Part shown: in pieces, positions 12,597 through 24,389 of the stretch
How the letters are laid out: each line of letters starts with the position of its first letter
How positions within the stretch are numbered: the stretch's first letter is position 1
Assembly: GCA_021613335.1 (NCBI GenBank)
Contig: JAJTWR010000344.1
Location: 1 to 64,000 of the forward strand
Direction of reading: 5' to 3'
DNA length: 64,000 nucleotides
Source of the DNA: Whitmania pigra
Taxonomy: Eukaryota > Annelida > Clitellata > Hirudinida > Haemopidae
The notes under the pieces: model-generated
Databases searched by the model: none
What the model saw: the letters and a program-made list of their open reading frames with translations, nothing else
What the model was told of the DNA's origin: nothing
Program-made: the position numbers and the translations under genes

Positions 12597-13087
12597 GCAT
12601 ATGTCACAAGCAGAGAAGGCTATACTTATAAAAAAAAGAATGCTGATACTGTCCGGCTTCCAAGGTGATGATAATAATGAGGTGGACAATAATGATGATG
12701 GAATATAGATGGATGATGCTAATGACAATCTAATGATGTAAAATAACAGGGTCAGTGACTTGGAAAACAGAATAAATGCTCTTCCATTAAGAGTGAGTTC
12801 TAGAATTACTTCATTTTGTTTTTCTTAAATCGCTTCATTCACAATTTCCTTGTCCTATTTTACTCAAACAATGTAGAAAGCTAACCATTGATCAAGTTTA
12901 GATAGACAGGTACAATTCATTTCAGTCATGTCATTCTTTTCAGGCAACAAACCTTGACGGGTCACCTTGGAGGAGAACCAGTGAAGTGGACAGCATGCCA
13001 TGGTGGAGGAACGCTCAAAAGATGCTCACCCTCTTCTGGGTTGTGGCCGTTGCCATCATTATCCTCATAGTCATGATCCTTTTCTAA
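12597..13087 (+). CDS. R-SNARE / VAMP (synaptobrevin)-like protein, C-terminal exons
   Basis: Three phase-consistent exons: 12597-12664, 12750-12792 and 12944-13087 (stop 13085-13087). The second joins to give RVSDLENRINAL, which lines up with the VAMP segment RDQKLSELDDRADAL that holds the zero-layer Arg. The last exon ends in PWWRNAQKMLTLFW followed by a hydrophobic helix of about 18 residues and a stop, the layout of a tail-anchored VAMP with its WW juxtamembrane pair. R-SNAREs drive vesicle fusion by joining a four-helix bundle. The linker before the WW pair is about four residues longer than in vertebrate VAMP2. The N-terminal half of the SNARE motif was not found, and the first exon does not look like a SNARE, so the model could be wrong or the copy degenerate. 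Confidence 0.5.
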
Positions 13088-13499
13088 GTGGACATCCTGC
13101 CTGGCAAGGCATCGAATACCACCACAACCTCAATCTCTCGCATCCTGTGAAAGAACCAGAATTGAATGGGCAGTGTGGCAGCCAAATGATAAAATTGATT
13201 TGAGTCGAGACTGCTTAGGATCATTGTTTTGTTTACATTTATTTCCTGCTGAAGCTTCTTGACTGTTTCGTTAATCCTTCCATTTAATAACTGAAACTTG
13301 ACCATTATCTCGGAAAATTACCATGATATCCTCAGTAATAGCAGCATTTTACAATGTATGCAGTCAAATCTTTTATTTGCATAATCATTGAGATGGAGTC
13401 TTTCCACATAAGCATACTGTTTCGTACCATCCATAGAGTTAATAAAAATGTTTTGTTCTGTGGATATAGTCTTGCTTATGCCTTATATTGGTAACATGT

Positions 13500-13835
13500 T
13501 TGTAGCCATTGATTGCAACTGTGATAACTCGTCAACAAAATTGCGCTTTGCTTATCTCAATGAGATTCACAGCTTTCCCACTGTCACAAGGCCCTCAAAA
13601 CTGGAATGCCATGTATTACCTCGCCAATGCCCTTTCCCCACACTCCCATTCGAGATGTTTCTGGTCGGACACATCTAACTTTCTAAGAATTTCTATTCCG
13701 AGGAACAAGTTTAAGGTGAAGTCCTTCAAGTTCACCGCTCCTTGGACATGGAATGCTTTTACGGCTAACCTCATGGCCTCTGTATCGTTCAGCCAATTCA
13801 AGGCCAACCTCAAGAAACACTTCTTCTCATAGCAA
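13500..13835 (+). mobile_element. LINE fragment, 3' end of reverse-transcriptase ORF
   Basis: A frame at 13560-13832 ends FKFTAPWTWNAFTANL then SFSQFKANLKKHFFS and a stop. The pattern R.F...P..WN.L...L....S...FK..LK.HLF closes many animal LINE ORF2 proteins. The (TTA)n array starts about 45 bp downstream, so the array may have grown from the element's own tail. Confidence 0.7.
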
Positions 13836-13878
13836 CCAAGGACGGAGAGCCCTGACGCTTATGGAGCTGCACAAATTA

Positions 13879-14184
<306 letters not shown>

Positions 14185-14774
14185 GACGACGACGATGATG
14201 ATGACGTATAAGGTTCTTGTAACATCCAGAGATTTATGCAAAGTTGATTATTGACGAATTCTAGCATCTTCTTTGTCTTATAAATTCAGCTGTAAACAGT
14301 TAATTCACAACAAAAAAGTTGGGAGATTATCTCGTCAAATGATGTACGACATTACGACATTGGCAGGTCTATCGACGTTTTTGATCCGAAAATCCGGAAG
14401 AAACTCTTTGCAATAACGAACATTCATCTCGCCGTTTCACATCTTAACATATTTCGTTTTTGAGGAAAGCTCACTCCAGAAGAGAAATTGTCTTGAAGAT
14501 CCGATGGATTCATTTTTATTATTCTCATTATTATTATATACAAATATCAGTGCGCTTTTATCAGACTCCGATAACCTTAAATATAAGTTTCCTCCGATTG
14601 AACCCTCCGTTATTAAACTGCGATTTGTTCTGAATCATACTCATCAAGTTAAAGACATTAATAAAATACTGTTGGGCTGACGGAATTTACTTCTTCGATG
14701 CTCTCAGAGGGAATGAGCAAACGTTTCTAATTTCATTGCTTTTGGCGAGAATCAGATCGCAGAATGAAGTTCAT

Positions 14775-15122
14775 CTGGAATAGCAGCGACTAGAAGGCGG
14801 ACGTACTGCACATTCTGCCTTGAAATTGCCACTGAACATGCACATCAACGAAGCACCCGCTTGCAACATCGCCAAAAACAGCGCAATGGCAAAGATTCTA
14901 CAGATATGCACATTGATCGTTTGGGACGAATGCTCGATGGCCCACAAGAAGTCACTGGAGGCGCTGGACAGAACGTTAAAAGATCTTCGTGACAACCAAA
15001 ACATGATTCTGTTGTACGATGATTTCCGTCAGACTCTTCCAGTTATTACCCGATCAACTGTAGCTGATGAAATAAAAGCCTGCTTAAAAGCGGTACAGAT
15101 TCCAGTTGATGCGAGGCGGTGA
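14775..15122 (+). pseudogene. Helitron-type PIF1 helicase fragment
   Basis: The frame at 14820-15122 reads LKLPLNMHINEAPACNIAK, then ICTLIVWDECSMAHKKSLEA (Walker B-like DEC), ALDRTLKDLRDN and DDFRQTLPVITR. This succession is the core of PIF1-like helicases encoded by Helitrons; the GDFRQ box has become DDFRQ. The frame ends shortly after the ACLKA segment. No Rep domain or Helitron ends are visible nearby, so it is an isolated fragment. Confidence 0.75.
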
Positions 15123-15282
15123 TGGTCTCATGTAGCAGTGGAGCATTAACTGTGATCTGAATGAGGAAGTGATCGCTTTCTGGATTTTTTGGGAGTACCT
15201 TCCACGATGATCTGCATGCAAGTTTAGAAGAGTTTATGTATTGGCGAGGACGGGAGATTCTCGCCGACTTGATTGATTTTTC

Positions 15283-15505
15283 GCATTGGCTGTTTAATGC
15301 AGAAACGCTGCTGGCTCTCTTTTACCATGCGCTGACTTGATTGAAGGCACTCTTCTCTCGTTGGCTGTCTAACGCAGATGCTAATGACTGTCTCTTTTTC
15401 GTGAGCCTACTTGACTGGAGGCTTCTCGACGACTGAATTGAAGGCTTTCCTTTCCTCCCATTGGCTGTCTAATGTAGACACGCTACTGCCTGTCTCTTTT
15501 TGTCC
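15283..15505. repeat. Three-copy degenerate tandem repeat
   Basis: CATTGGCTGTTTAATGCAG (15284), CGTTGGCTGTCTAACGCAG (15359) and CATTGGCTGTCTAATGTAG (15460) are each followed by a CTGxCTCTTTT box. Spacing is about 75 and 100 bp. It adjoins the LINE copy at 15.5 kb and is probably its 3' untranslated repeat. Confidence 0.65.
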
Positions 15506-16075
15506 ACAGCCAGTGTGATGCCGTTTCGGCAGACGTCCATTGCCTTGCTTCCTTCTCTGCCGGGGAGGCCAATTTCTTTCAGGAAAGTGTAACTAGACTT
15601 ACCCACCAATCCCCGTGCTCCGATTTCGATGGCGAAGAGATGCACCCTGTACCTTTTGTCAGTAAGGTCCATACTGAGCTCGGAGTACCTTTCCTTTTTG
15701 AGCACGTTGCTTTGCTTCATCCTGTCTTCCCAAGGAACTGTCAGTTCTGTCATGATGTCTGTGTTCCTGGATGCCAATATTGCGTATGGCCTTTGTCCAC
15801 TCTTTTGAATCACTTAGGGATAGTCGGATTTCCTTGGCCAGCCACCTGAAAGGAAACATCACTGCGATGAGGAGTTGATGTGGCGCTGACCCATATGCAT
15901 TCGCCAGATCAGGCCAGACATATAAGGTCAAGCGATTCCTCCTTGCCTGCTGAATTGATTCTCGAAAATCATGGTGGTGTGCTCGATACGCCCTGGCACA
16001 CCTGGCACTCTCCCTTTCTGGATTGTCGTGTTGGGCATGACACTCTTGATTTCCTCATAGGATGGTACCACTAAG
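15470..16075 (-). mobile_element. LINE fragment (reverse transcriptase plus C-terminal segment)
   Basis: Read on the minus strand, broken frames give DLANAYGSAPHQLL (reverse-transcriptase motif A region, with the Asp of DLANAYGS), a separate ELTVPWEDRMKQSNVL block, then RVHLFAIEIGARGLVGKSS and GLPGREGSKAMDVCR. Same family as 2.2-3.4 and 6.1-6.5 kb. The polymerase core between motif A and the C-terminal block is deleted. Confidence 0.75.
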
Positions 16076-16329
16076 TTGAATTTTATTGATGGATGCTGAA
16101 AAGAGGAAGAGGACCTCTAAGGTTTCCTCTCGTCAGAAATTTTACAGCATAGAACTGGCTTACCATCCTCTGCACCGGTTGAGCGGCTCTTTCCATATTC
16201 AGGGGTGGTACTTAATAGAAAGAGATCTTGCATGGCTTTTATAATTTCAATGCTAATTTTCAACAACAGCCGCTTTTAAAGGCATGAACTTATACTGTGA
16301 TAAAGCTTTAAATTCCTTTGCAAGGCACG

Positions 16330-16525
16330 GAACGATGTTACATTTTTTTTAGTGTCAACTGGTAATTTGTATTTTGAATAAAAGTCATAAAATTTCAAAA
16401 TACGTATTTTATATTTTAAAATTTTTTAGCTCTTCGAAAGAAGTATTTCAGTATTTGGTATTTCAAATATAAAATTCAAAAGTATTTCAAAATACTCAGT
16501 GGCCAGTATTTTGCCCATCTCTGGC
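16330..16525. mobile_element. Possible hAT-type MITE fragment
   Basis: AT-rich sequence with repeated AAAATAC/GTATTT motifs, ending GGCCAGTATTTTGCCCATCTCTG. Its reverse complement begins CAGAGATGGGC, a common terminus of small hAT elements. The other end is not visible. Confidence 0.4.
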
Positions 16526-17639
16526 GGTAGCGTCTCCTTCTTATACCCACATCCGACGGTATCTCTGGTCTTTGACCGCCTTATCCTTCATTGCCCCATC
16601 CATTCGGAAGTGTAATTTTATTTATTACATATTTATTACTTTATAGCAATAAAATATTAAACATTCTGATCAATTAACCAATTTAGCAATATCTATAAAT
16701 ACCTTTGGCTGAGAGTAGTATATCATCAGAACATCAAATTCACCGATCGTATTAAAAATTATGTTGAGTGAGTCAGATATCACTGCGCTATATGGTAAGA
16801 TTATTAATTGCAAATGTTTAAAACTGCAAACTATGCACATAAATTGATAGACGGATGATTATAAAAACTGGAAGTTTTGACATTATAAAAACGCTGCTAA
16901 AATTCATCCGAACATTAAGTTTTGGTAATACAAATATTTAGGGCTTAAAACTCTGCGGGCACAAAACTCTGTTGAAAATCTTATGAGCGTCTAGGAATGG
17001 AGTTAAAAACGGAACAAATCGGTTCAACGCCTAGGGAAGCGGGATTACGCAGAGGGATTTTGGACTTGCACGTAATATCTTATAAATTGTGACCTTTTAA
17101 AATAAGAGTTCCACGCGATCTAGCATAACGTTCAAACGCTCAAAAATTTAATTTAAGCGTTATCAAGCTGTTTTTAAAACGTGCACTAGGAATGTATTTG
17201 TAATAGGCTTTTTAATAGGAAGTTATTGATGCATTCAAGGTATTTAAACCCTTAAATATTCTAATATTAATTTAAACATTCTTAGATGATCCACAGGCAT
17301 TGGTTAAACAAATAAAAAGTTGTGAAGTAAGAATTGAAAAATATTCAAATTAATTGGATTCATTACTTACTATTTCTACTAACTATTATTATTTGAATTA
17401 ATAAAAGATTTATTTTTTTAATGCAGTTTTGTTTAATTTCAGTATTACGAATCTTCAAAAAAAAAATATTCGACCACTTGCATTAGTTCTTAGGTAAAGT
17501 TTAAGCCTAATTATATAATTATTTATAGAATTACATTAATAAGCAATTGTGTAATTGAAAGAATTAAGCGCAGATGAAACGATCAACCTATGATTTAGTA
17601 AATAAATAATATTTTTGTAAAAATCCTTTCCGAGACACT

Positions 17640-17790
17640 CATTAAATCTCCAGTTCTCTCCTTCCAAAATTGTCGGACCCTTCCCTTTCTGCAATCGACG
17701 ATATAATTTTTGAAAATGACCCCGCAGAAGATGTATCAGGAACAAGTGAGATTCCAACTGCAACTTTTAAGTGGATGATAAAATTACTAA
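17640..17790 (+). other. Candidate acidic exon, gene unknown
   Basis: Between a TTCTCCAG-like acceptor near 17652 and a possible donor near 17770, one frame reads KLSDPSLSAIDDIIFENDPA then EDVSGTSEIPTATFK. The composition is protein-like and unlike the flanking AT-rich DNA. It could be an upstream exon of the unassigned gene at 18.27-20.72 kb. No homology was recognised. Confidence 0.3.
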
Positions 17791-18273
17791 TTATTATTAT
17801 TGATGATTAATGACATTACACACAATTGCTTGATATTAAATGCATTGCATTTAGTTTATCTTTTTGATTGTAATCGGATGTGAACGCACAATCATCATCA
17901 GCATCACCATCATCATCATCAACATCGTTAACCGTTTGCATATCATAGCGCCCTTATCATTGATGTTCTTTAGAGGTTTCGGTTGGGTTACTATTAGGAT
18001 ATATACGACTGGCCCCCGGATTTAGCAGTGGTCGGAACTTGTCCCACCAACCAACCAGAAAACTGTTTTTGATTGTCAGTTGTTTTTGGAATCACCAACT
18101 GCCTCTCCTAAATAAATCCTGCCTTTACGCGACTGTTGCTTATAGCGCAACCTATTATGTTAAACTGCACTATATTTTTGATCTAATTTGTAATAAGATA
18201 TTATTAATAAATGAGGACAGTAATAGTTGATTTATATGATGCATTAGCATAAAAGATGTGACAAATAACAAGA

Positions 18274-20724
18274 AATGATAGCTATAATCATGCTTTGGTC
18301 GCGATGGGATATAATGAGGTATGTTAAGTTAATTAATAGATTAATTCAATTATTGTGTACTAATTTTTAAAGAATTAACAAATGCGTTTATTTGTTAAAG
18401 TAACACTAAATAAAAAAGTGGATAATTTACCAATTAACAAATTATTAATAATAGAAGAAACGAATTCCTCTTTCTACAGATGTCTAATTGCGTATTTACG
18501 GCTTCCTCAAGACTTTCAAGACACATGCAGAAAATAGGATGTTTTCATAAAAATAGTCAATGTGGTTTTAGATAAATACCCGGAGGTCATCATTAATTCA
18601 GAAATCAGTATAGATGATTGTCATGGTGATTATTCAACTATTTAAAAAAAATATTTTAGATTTTTAAATTAATCTATCTAAGCGAAAAATAAGTGCATGG
18701 ACTTAAAAATCAAAACTGATTCCTCTCAACTTAATGAACTGTATCATTCGTATTTGCAACTCAGTTTCTAAGGTACATAAAATTGAAATATGTATTTTGT
18801 TTAAGATTTGTTCTCCTTGCTTTGGTTCGAGCCTTTGTTACAAGACGATCAGTCAAAAAGAAGAGAGCAATGGTTGTCGGAACAAAGTACGTTTAATTAT
18901 GCTCATTGAATTAAATGATTAATTTGAACCAATTCTCTAAACATTAAATTGGGTTTTATTTATTACAATAACTAATATTAAATAATTTAATAAAATAATA
19001 TTCGAGAACTCACTTCGATAATTTAACAATATAAAGGTTGTGGCCAATTATATCCATAAAGTTTACAAATTAAATTTAATCTAAATTAACGTTTATTTAT
19101 GCCTATTTATTTAATTATGTTTTATTCGTTTACAAATTTTCAATAGCTGCAAAAATTTTGGAAAAACTTCCCTTGAAAAATTTTGGATTTTGTTCTCGTA
19201 TTGTTTTAAATGAGCAATGGATTATTGAGGAATTTTATGACATACCGAGATACTATGGTCCTGAGTTTATAAGATTTCTGATGAGTTCATGGGATAGATG
19301 CAAGGACAGTTACAACAAACAACTCTTCGACTACTTCACCTCAGCAACCACAGAAGACCAAAAGATCAGGAGGATCGAGGATTTCATAGATGGCTTTAGT
19401 TTTCGGGAATCATTAGGGCACATTTCACGATTATCGAATTCTGAATTATTGTGCAAATTCATGCAGTACTGCAAGCGTGTTGTCGAGTATATCTTCTCTC
19501 TCTACATCGTAAGTCCTTGTAATTCATTTTACTACGATCAACAACGAAAGTTGCTAATACCATGTAACATGATATTAATGATACTAACTAATATTTTACT
19601 TCAACAATAGACCATTCAGCGATATCCGACCATATGCATGATAAATTTGCAAAAACGTTTCGGATACACCATTACTTCATACCTTCATAAGCATCATAAA
19701 TGCTCCTCTTGCCTTCAAAGAACAAACTAAAAAACTGCTGGATAAACATTCAGTGAACTCAAACAAAACTTCACAAATTAGTAGAAATTTTAAAAAGGTT
19801 GTTCCTGTAAGGGAATCACTTTTTCATAATTTCATGATTGGTCTTCAATTACTGGAGATATTACATGCCACGATTTTAATGTTAGATGATTTACTTCCGA
19901 TTAGTTTCAAAGTACATTACATAATTAGAAAAATATTTATTGCACCAAAAAGACCAAATCTAGTCAAATACAATTATATATTGTAGCAAATTTTATTTGT
20001 ATTTTATGAATATCTTAATTGTAGTATTGTGGTATTTTATTAATGTCTTCAGCCTAATTTAATGAGTAGAACAATATTTTTGTTTGTTTAAATTTCAGAC
20101 GAAATATACATGTCAACAAAGTATGATAGAGGTTAATTTTTTTTTAATTTGTATTCCTAATTATTTAAACATCGCTCGTATATTTTTTATATTTTAAATT
20201 CTAAGCTTCTAGGGCGGTCTTCTATCGACATCGCCTCAGTAGTTTTTAGGCCAAGCAATTCTACCTTTAAGAATCAATGAATATATAAATAATCCTTCGG
20301 AAAGGGGACGCGATGATTGGTGGCTTCAAATATTGTTGGAGAATTGGTAAGAGACACACTCACAATTAAATATATGACATTGTATGTAAATGCGTATTAT
20401 AAAATATCTATTTTTTTTAATTTTTGTCGTAAATATCAATTCAGTTAAGTAAAATTAAAGATATTTTATCTGAATGCAAATTTTCTTTTCAGTCCGTTTC
20501 TATTTCTGTGTCATGATGATGATGAAGCCCACATGAAAAATCTAATAGAATTGTTGAACGGTGTTAACACTGGCAAGGTGAATTTTGCATTCGAGATCAA
20601 ATTAAAAATTTTCTAGATAATCCTAACCCTGTTGGATAAATATAAAATATTACTTTAATAACAGGAAGCGAAAGAAGGGCTCCATTTTGCCATAAATAGA
20701 ACTTATTTTAACCCATGGTATTAA
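18274..20724 (+). CDS. Unassigned multi-exon protein, at least nine exons (5' end not found)
   Basis: Exons 18274-18318, 18538-18625, 18806-18886, 19147-19508, 19611-19911, 20099-20131, 20243-20346, 20493-20577 and 20665-20724 join with matching phases throughout and end at a TAA, giving at least 385 residues. Donors are mostly good (GTATGT, GTACGT, GTAAGT, GTAAGA). Segments include LFSLLWFEPLLQDDQSKRRE, YYGPEFIRFLMSSWDRC, DGFSFRESLGHISRLSNS, LQLLEILHATILMLDDLLP, GRDDWWLQILLENC and a C-terminus NRTYFNPWY. It looks all-helical and soluble, with no signal peptide or membrane span seen. Exon 19611-19911 is 301 nt and needs one base fewer. The frame change falls at a five-A run (19651-19655), so this is either an assembly or read error or a disabling mutation. 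I do not recognise the family; function unknown. Confidence 0.6.
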
Positions 20725-20729
20725 TACAT

Positions 20730-23260
20730 TGACGTATTTTAATAAGAGGAGTAGAAGCTCCACTTTGCCATAAATATCACCAGCTATAGAATTAATCCGC
20801 ATCTATTGCATCGTACAAGAATTAACATTCTTCACTGTTATAAGAACTTTCGTAACCAATTCTTAAAAAATAAAAATCATAATTTCACTTGATTTGTATC
20901 GTGAGGACTTAAAATAATTGATAACATTGATTTCATACATCCTATTCGGATATGTAAGGCACTCAAAAAATCGGCTAAAGTACAAACATAAATGCAACAT
21001 TATTTGTCTTAAAGCAACTTTCTTATGGTTAGAAATTCATCTGTTCCATGATAGTGAGCAATGGAACTTGCACAAATGCAGAAGGCATCTTATTATAATT
21101 GTTACATTTTAAAGCCAAAATCATCATAAAACGGCCATAAACTATATGAATTTATACACAAATCCTAGATGGTACATCAATATTTAAATAACACATAAAT
21201 TGCCTGGAAATATTAATCATGAATGGTTTGAGTTAATATGGTATCCGTAGAACATCACGCTTGCGTGATGCACGCATGGCATAATGACTAACGGCAAAGT
21301 CTCTCGCGGGGGTTTCGACTGGTCAAGAAGAGGAGAAAAACCAATTACTCTTGAATGTATGGCCACAAAAGGTTAATTATACTCTCTCATCTGGCTTTAC
21401 TCTCCCATTAATGCCTTACAAACTAAACTATGTTATCTTTGTTCTTGATAATTATGCGCAAATTAAGTTGAATTGGTTCACTAGACTGCTAGTGGTTTTT
21501 TTTTTTAGTATATTAAGACGGGTTTTAAATATGCGGATGGGCAGCATATGGCCCTCAGACTGTTTTTGGCTGTACATGGTAATGTGACCCGTTTCGTCCT
21601 GAGAAAGATGGCCATGAAACTACTTGTTCTGTTCAGGTCTACATGCATTTGCAAACATACATTTTCTACCATAAACATTAACAAGCTGTCTTAATAATAT
21701 GTTATTAGCTGCGCTCCAATCTAACTGATGTTCACGTGCAGTCTTTACTGAGAATTTCTTCGTCCAATGCATTCTACATGCAGCCATAGTTCAAACAACT
21801 TTTATCGATCACATATGACTCATTGACTTCAGCAGCTATTGAAGTATATTACGTTAAATTCATTAAATACGATTTATTCCTTGCATAGGTGGATAAATAA
21901 GCGATTAAGGTATTGATTTAGTAATCTGACCCGCCAAGGTCTTCATTTTCCCATATCCGACCCCCCCCCCGACTGGAGAAGTTACCCACCCCTGGCATAG
22001 TGTCTCGCTATTCAGAGTCTATTTATAGCTCTCCCTATAGACATTGGTGGACGATAGAAAAAGAGACGTCCATTATAATGTTTATAAAATACTGGCTTTG
22101 TCATGTATGTAGCTTAAAGAATCTGCATTGTATTTAGTTATTTGTCTTTTATTAATGTTCAGTGCATAACTAGATGATTAGGACAGGCCAAAGAATCTCG
22201 ATAGCTCTCCTCCTAGATATTGATATCGTTAAGAATGATGTAATTAAGAGCAACCTCAAGACCAACTCAACCAAAAACGAATAGTGATTTTTTTCCCAGA
22301 TGCCATTTCAAGAAGACTAATAAATCAGCAAACAATCTCCTTATCAATGCAAAATTTCATACTCTAGATCAGGTACTTCATTGGGGGGAGGGCCAGGACA
22401 GCAACATCCTCATGTTGTGAGGGTTTTCCACCTTGGAAAAAAGTTTAAGTTTAAATCCCTGCTCTAGATTGAGTTGCCGCCTAAGATGATTGTATTTATG
22501 ACATCGAAGAAGTCCAATCGTTATTTAATGAGAATCACGATTCCCAATCTCAACGTTACAACTCAGCACAAGTGTATTAAATTTCAGCAATTTCAAATAA
22601 GAATTCTTCAAGCTCAGAACTTCCCCTTCAAAAAGTAAACCAATAATATTGATGGTCATACCTTTACTTAGATACGTAGATAAATGAGGAGCATCATCAA
22701 CCCATGAGTCAGTTTCAGCCTGCTGTGTGATCCCATCAACAAACAAGAGAGGCCATCTAGTAAACTCATCATAACTTTGCTTTACCAATTTTGAACTCTA
22801 TGCTAGTTCCATTCCTCTCACATTCATTGCAGGTTGTATACTTCCTTTGAATTTTAGGAATTCCAGACCATGTTAAGCTGCAGCAGCCTCTCACTGGATG
22901 ACCTCAAATTTGTCTAGAGTGATGATTTCAGCCAATTTAGGTCATTCCGGGGCCAAAAATTATCATTAGAACAACAACAATTGAGTGAAACACTTTAATA
23001 TGATAACTATGCCTCGCACAACGACATTATGTTACACTTCTTTTAAGTTATTATGATTCTTCTCAACAATACAGGTCAAAAGCAGAACGACACCAGTCAT
23101 GATGAAACAGAAACTCACCTAATTAATTTAGTCAATGAATCATGGAAAAACACAACAGAAATGTATCTATATGACTGCTTGTGCAAAAGAAAAAATCAAA
23201 AGATGATATTAGTCATTAAAGATTACAAGCGCAGAAGAGAGAAACAAACTTGCATCGAGA
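20730..23260. other. Intergenic, no gene assigned
   Basis: AT-rich. At 20757-20776 lies a near-copy of the last coding exon's start (19 of 20 bases). A C-run and TACCCACCCCTGGCA at 21961-22000 resemble the end of a hAT element (reverse complement CAGGGGTGGGTAACTTC). The frame at 22525-22788 has no recognisable homology. Confidence 0.35.
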
Positions 23261-23262
23261 AA

Positions 23263-24386
23263 TTACTTTGGGAGAAGTTCTGCAATTTTGTTACGGACAG
23301 GGAGAGGTAAAGTATCAGGAAAGTGGATGTCAAACTCAATGATGAGATCACCTCTCTTTGATGGATCCTTAGGAAACGGGAGACCTTCATTCGGGATGCG
23401 AATTTTTGTTGATGGGTTAATGATTTCAGACAAGGATTTGGTGATCTTGCTTCCATCTAAATTTGGAACCTTGACAGTTGTCCCCAGAATGGCCTAAAAT
23501 TATTTTAAAAAATACTTTGCATTCCGACCATCTCACATGATGCATAAGCATTAAAAGCATTTGGACAAAGCACAATATTAATAATAAGATAAGTCACCTC
23601 TCTAAGGCTGATTTTACACTTATATTTGATGTTTGAGCCATCTCTTTCAAATAGAGGATGAGGCTTGTCTTGAATAACGAAAACAATGTCAGCAGGGATT
23701 TTATTTGGACTCTGATCACCTTCTTTGGGAAAAGTAACTTTAGTGCCTGCTTTCCATCCAGGCTTTACATCTATGGTTATTACTTTGTCCTCTGTTCTTG
23801 TGGTCCGTCTGTCAGGATTTAGCACTTTCTTTGTGATCTTCATCTTTTTGGTTGTCCCTTTATAAACTTCCTCAAGGCTCACCATAACATTATATGTTAT
23901 AGTAGGATCCTGCTTTTTATGACTGTCTGCAGCTCCTTGAGAGTAACTTCTATGAACGCCTCCACCCATTGGGAAAAAGTTTGAAAACATACCATGATGT
24001 CCATCATCATCTACATCCATTCCAGTTCTAAATGTAAATCCAGAGCCGCCAAGGTTTCCAAACATCTCAAATGGATTTTCTCCCTGGAAAAACATTCTGA
24101 AAGTTTCATGAGGATCTCCATGGAAAGTATAGCTAGTTCCTCCATCATTCTGACTTCCGCCTCCCCTTTTCAATCCTTCTTCGCCGTATTTATCATATAT
24201 TTCTCTCTTGCTCGGATCGCTTAGAACGTCATAGGCCTCCGCAATTTCTTTAAATTTTTCTTCCGCGCCAGCAGACTTATTTTTGTCAGGGTGATACTTC
24301 AGAGCCATTTTTCGATATGCTTTTTTAAGTTCTTCATCTGATGCTCCTTTCTGGATTCCAAGAATTTTGTAATAGTCTTTCCCCAT
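23263..24386 (-). CDS. DnaJ/Hsp40 co-chaperone, subfamily B (DNAJB1/4/5-like)
   Basis: Stimulates Hsp70 ATPase activity and delivers clients in cytosol and nucleus. Two coding exons, 23598-24386 and 23263-23493, join at a phase-0 intron (donor GTGACT) to give 339 residues, the normal length for type II Hsp40s. The J domain spans residues 4-68 with HPD at 32-34 in LKYHPDKN. A Gly/Phe-rich stretch follows at about 75-165 ([13 protein letters not shown], ending in [10 protein letters not shown]), then two C-terminal client-binding domains; the second exon supplies [14 protein letters not shown] and [16 protein letters not shown]. There is no zinc-finger region, so it is not type I. An intron in the 5' untranslated region is likely, with donor GTATGC near 24482-24487 on the minus strand. 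The start ATG opens [11 protein letters not shown], the canonical N-terminus. Confidence 0.95.
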
Positions 24387-24389
24387 TTT

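Noticed and set aside
18535..18537. In-frame TAG between LRLPQDFQDTCRK and DVFIKIVNVVL in the unassigned gene
   Set aside because: The TAG is part of an intron acceptor (AAAATAG|GATG); the preceding exon joins in phase directly to DVFIK.
19750..19911. Isoprenyl diphosphate synthase or terpene synthase identity from LEILHATILMLDDLLP
   Set aside because: Only one Asp-rich helix is seen; the DDxxD spacing, the RRG step and the second Asp-rich motif are missing from the joined protein.
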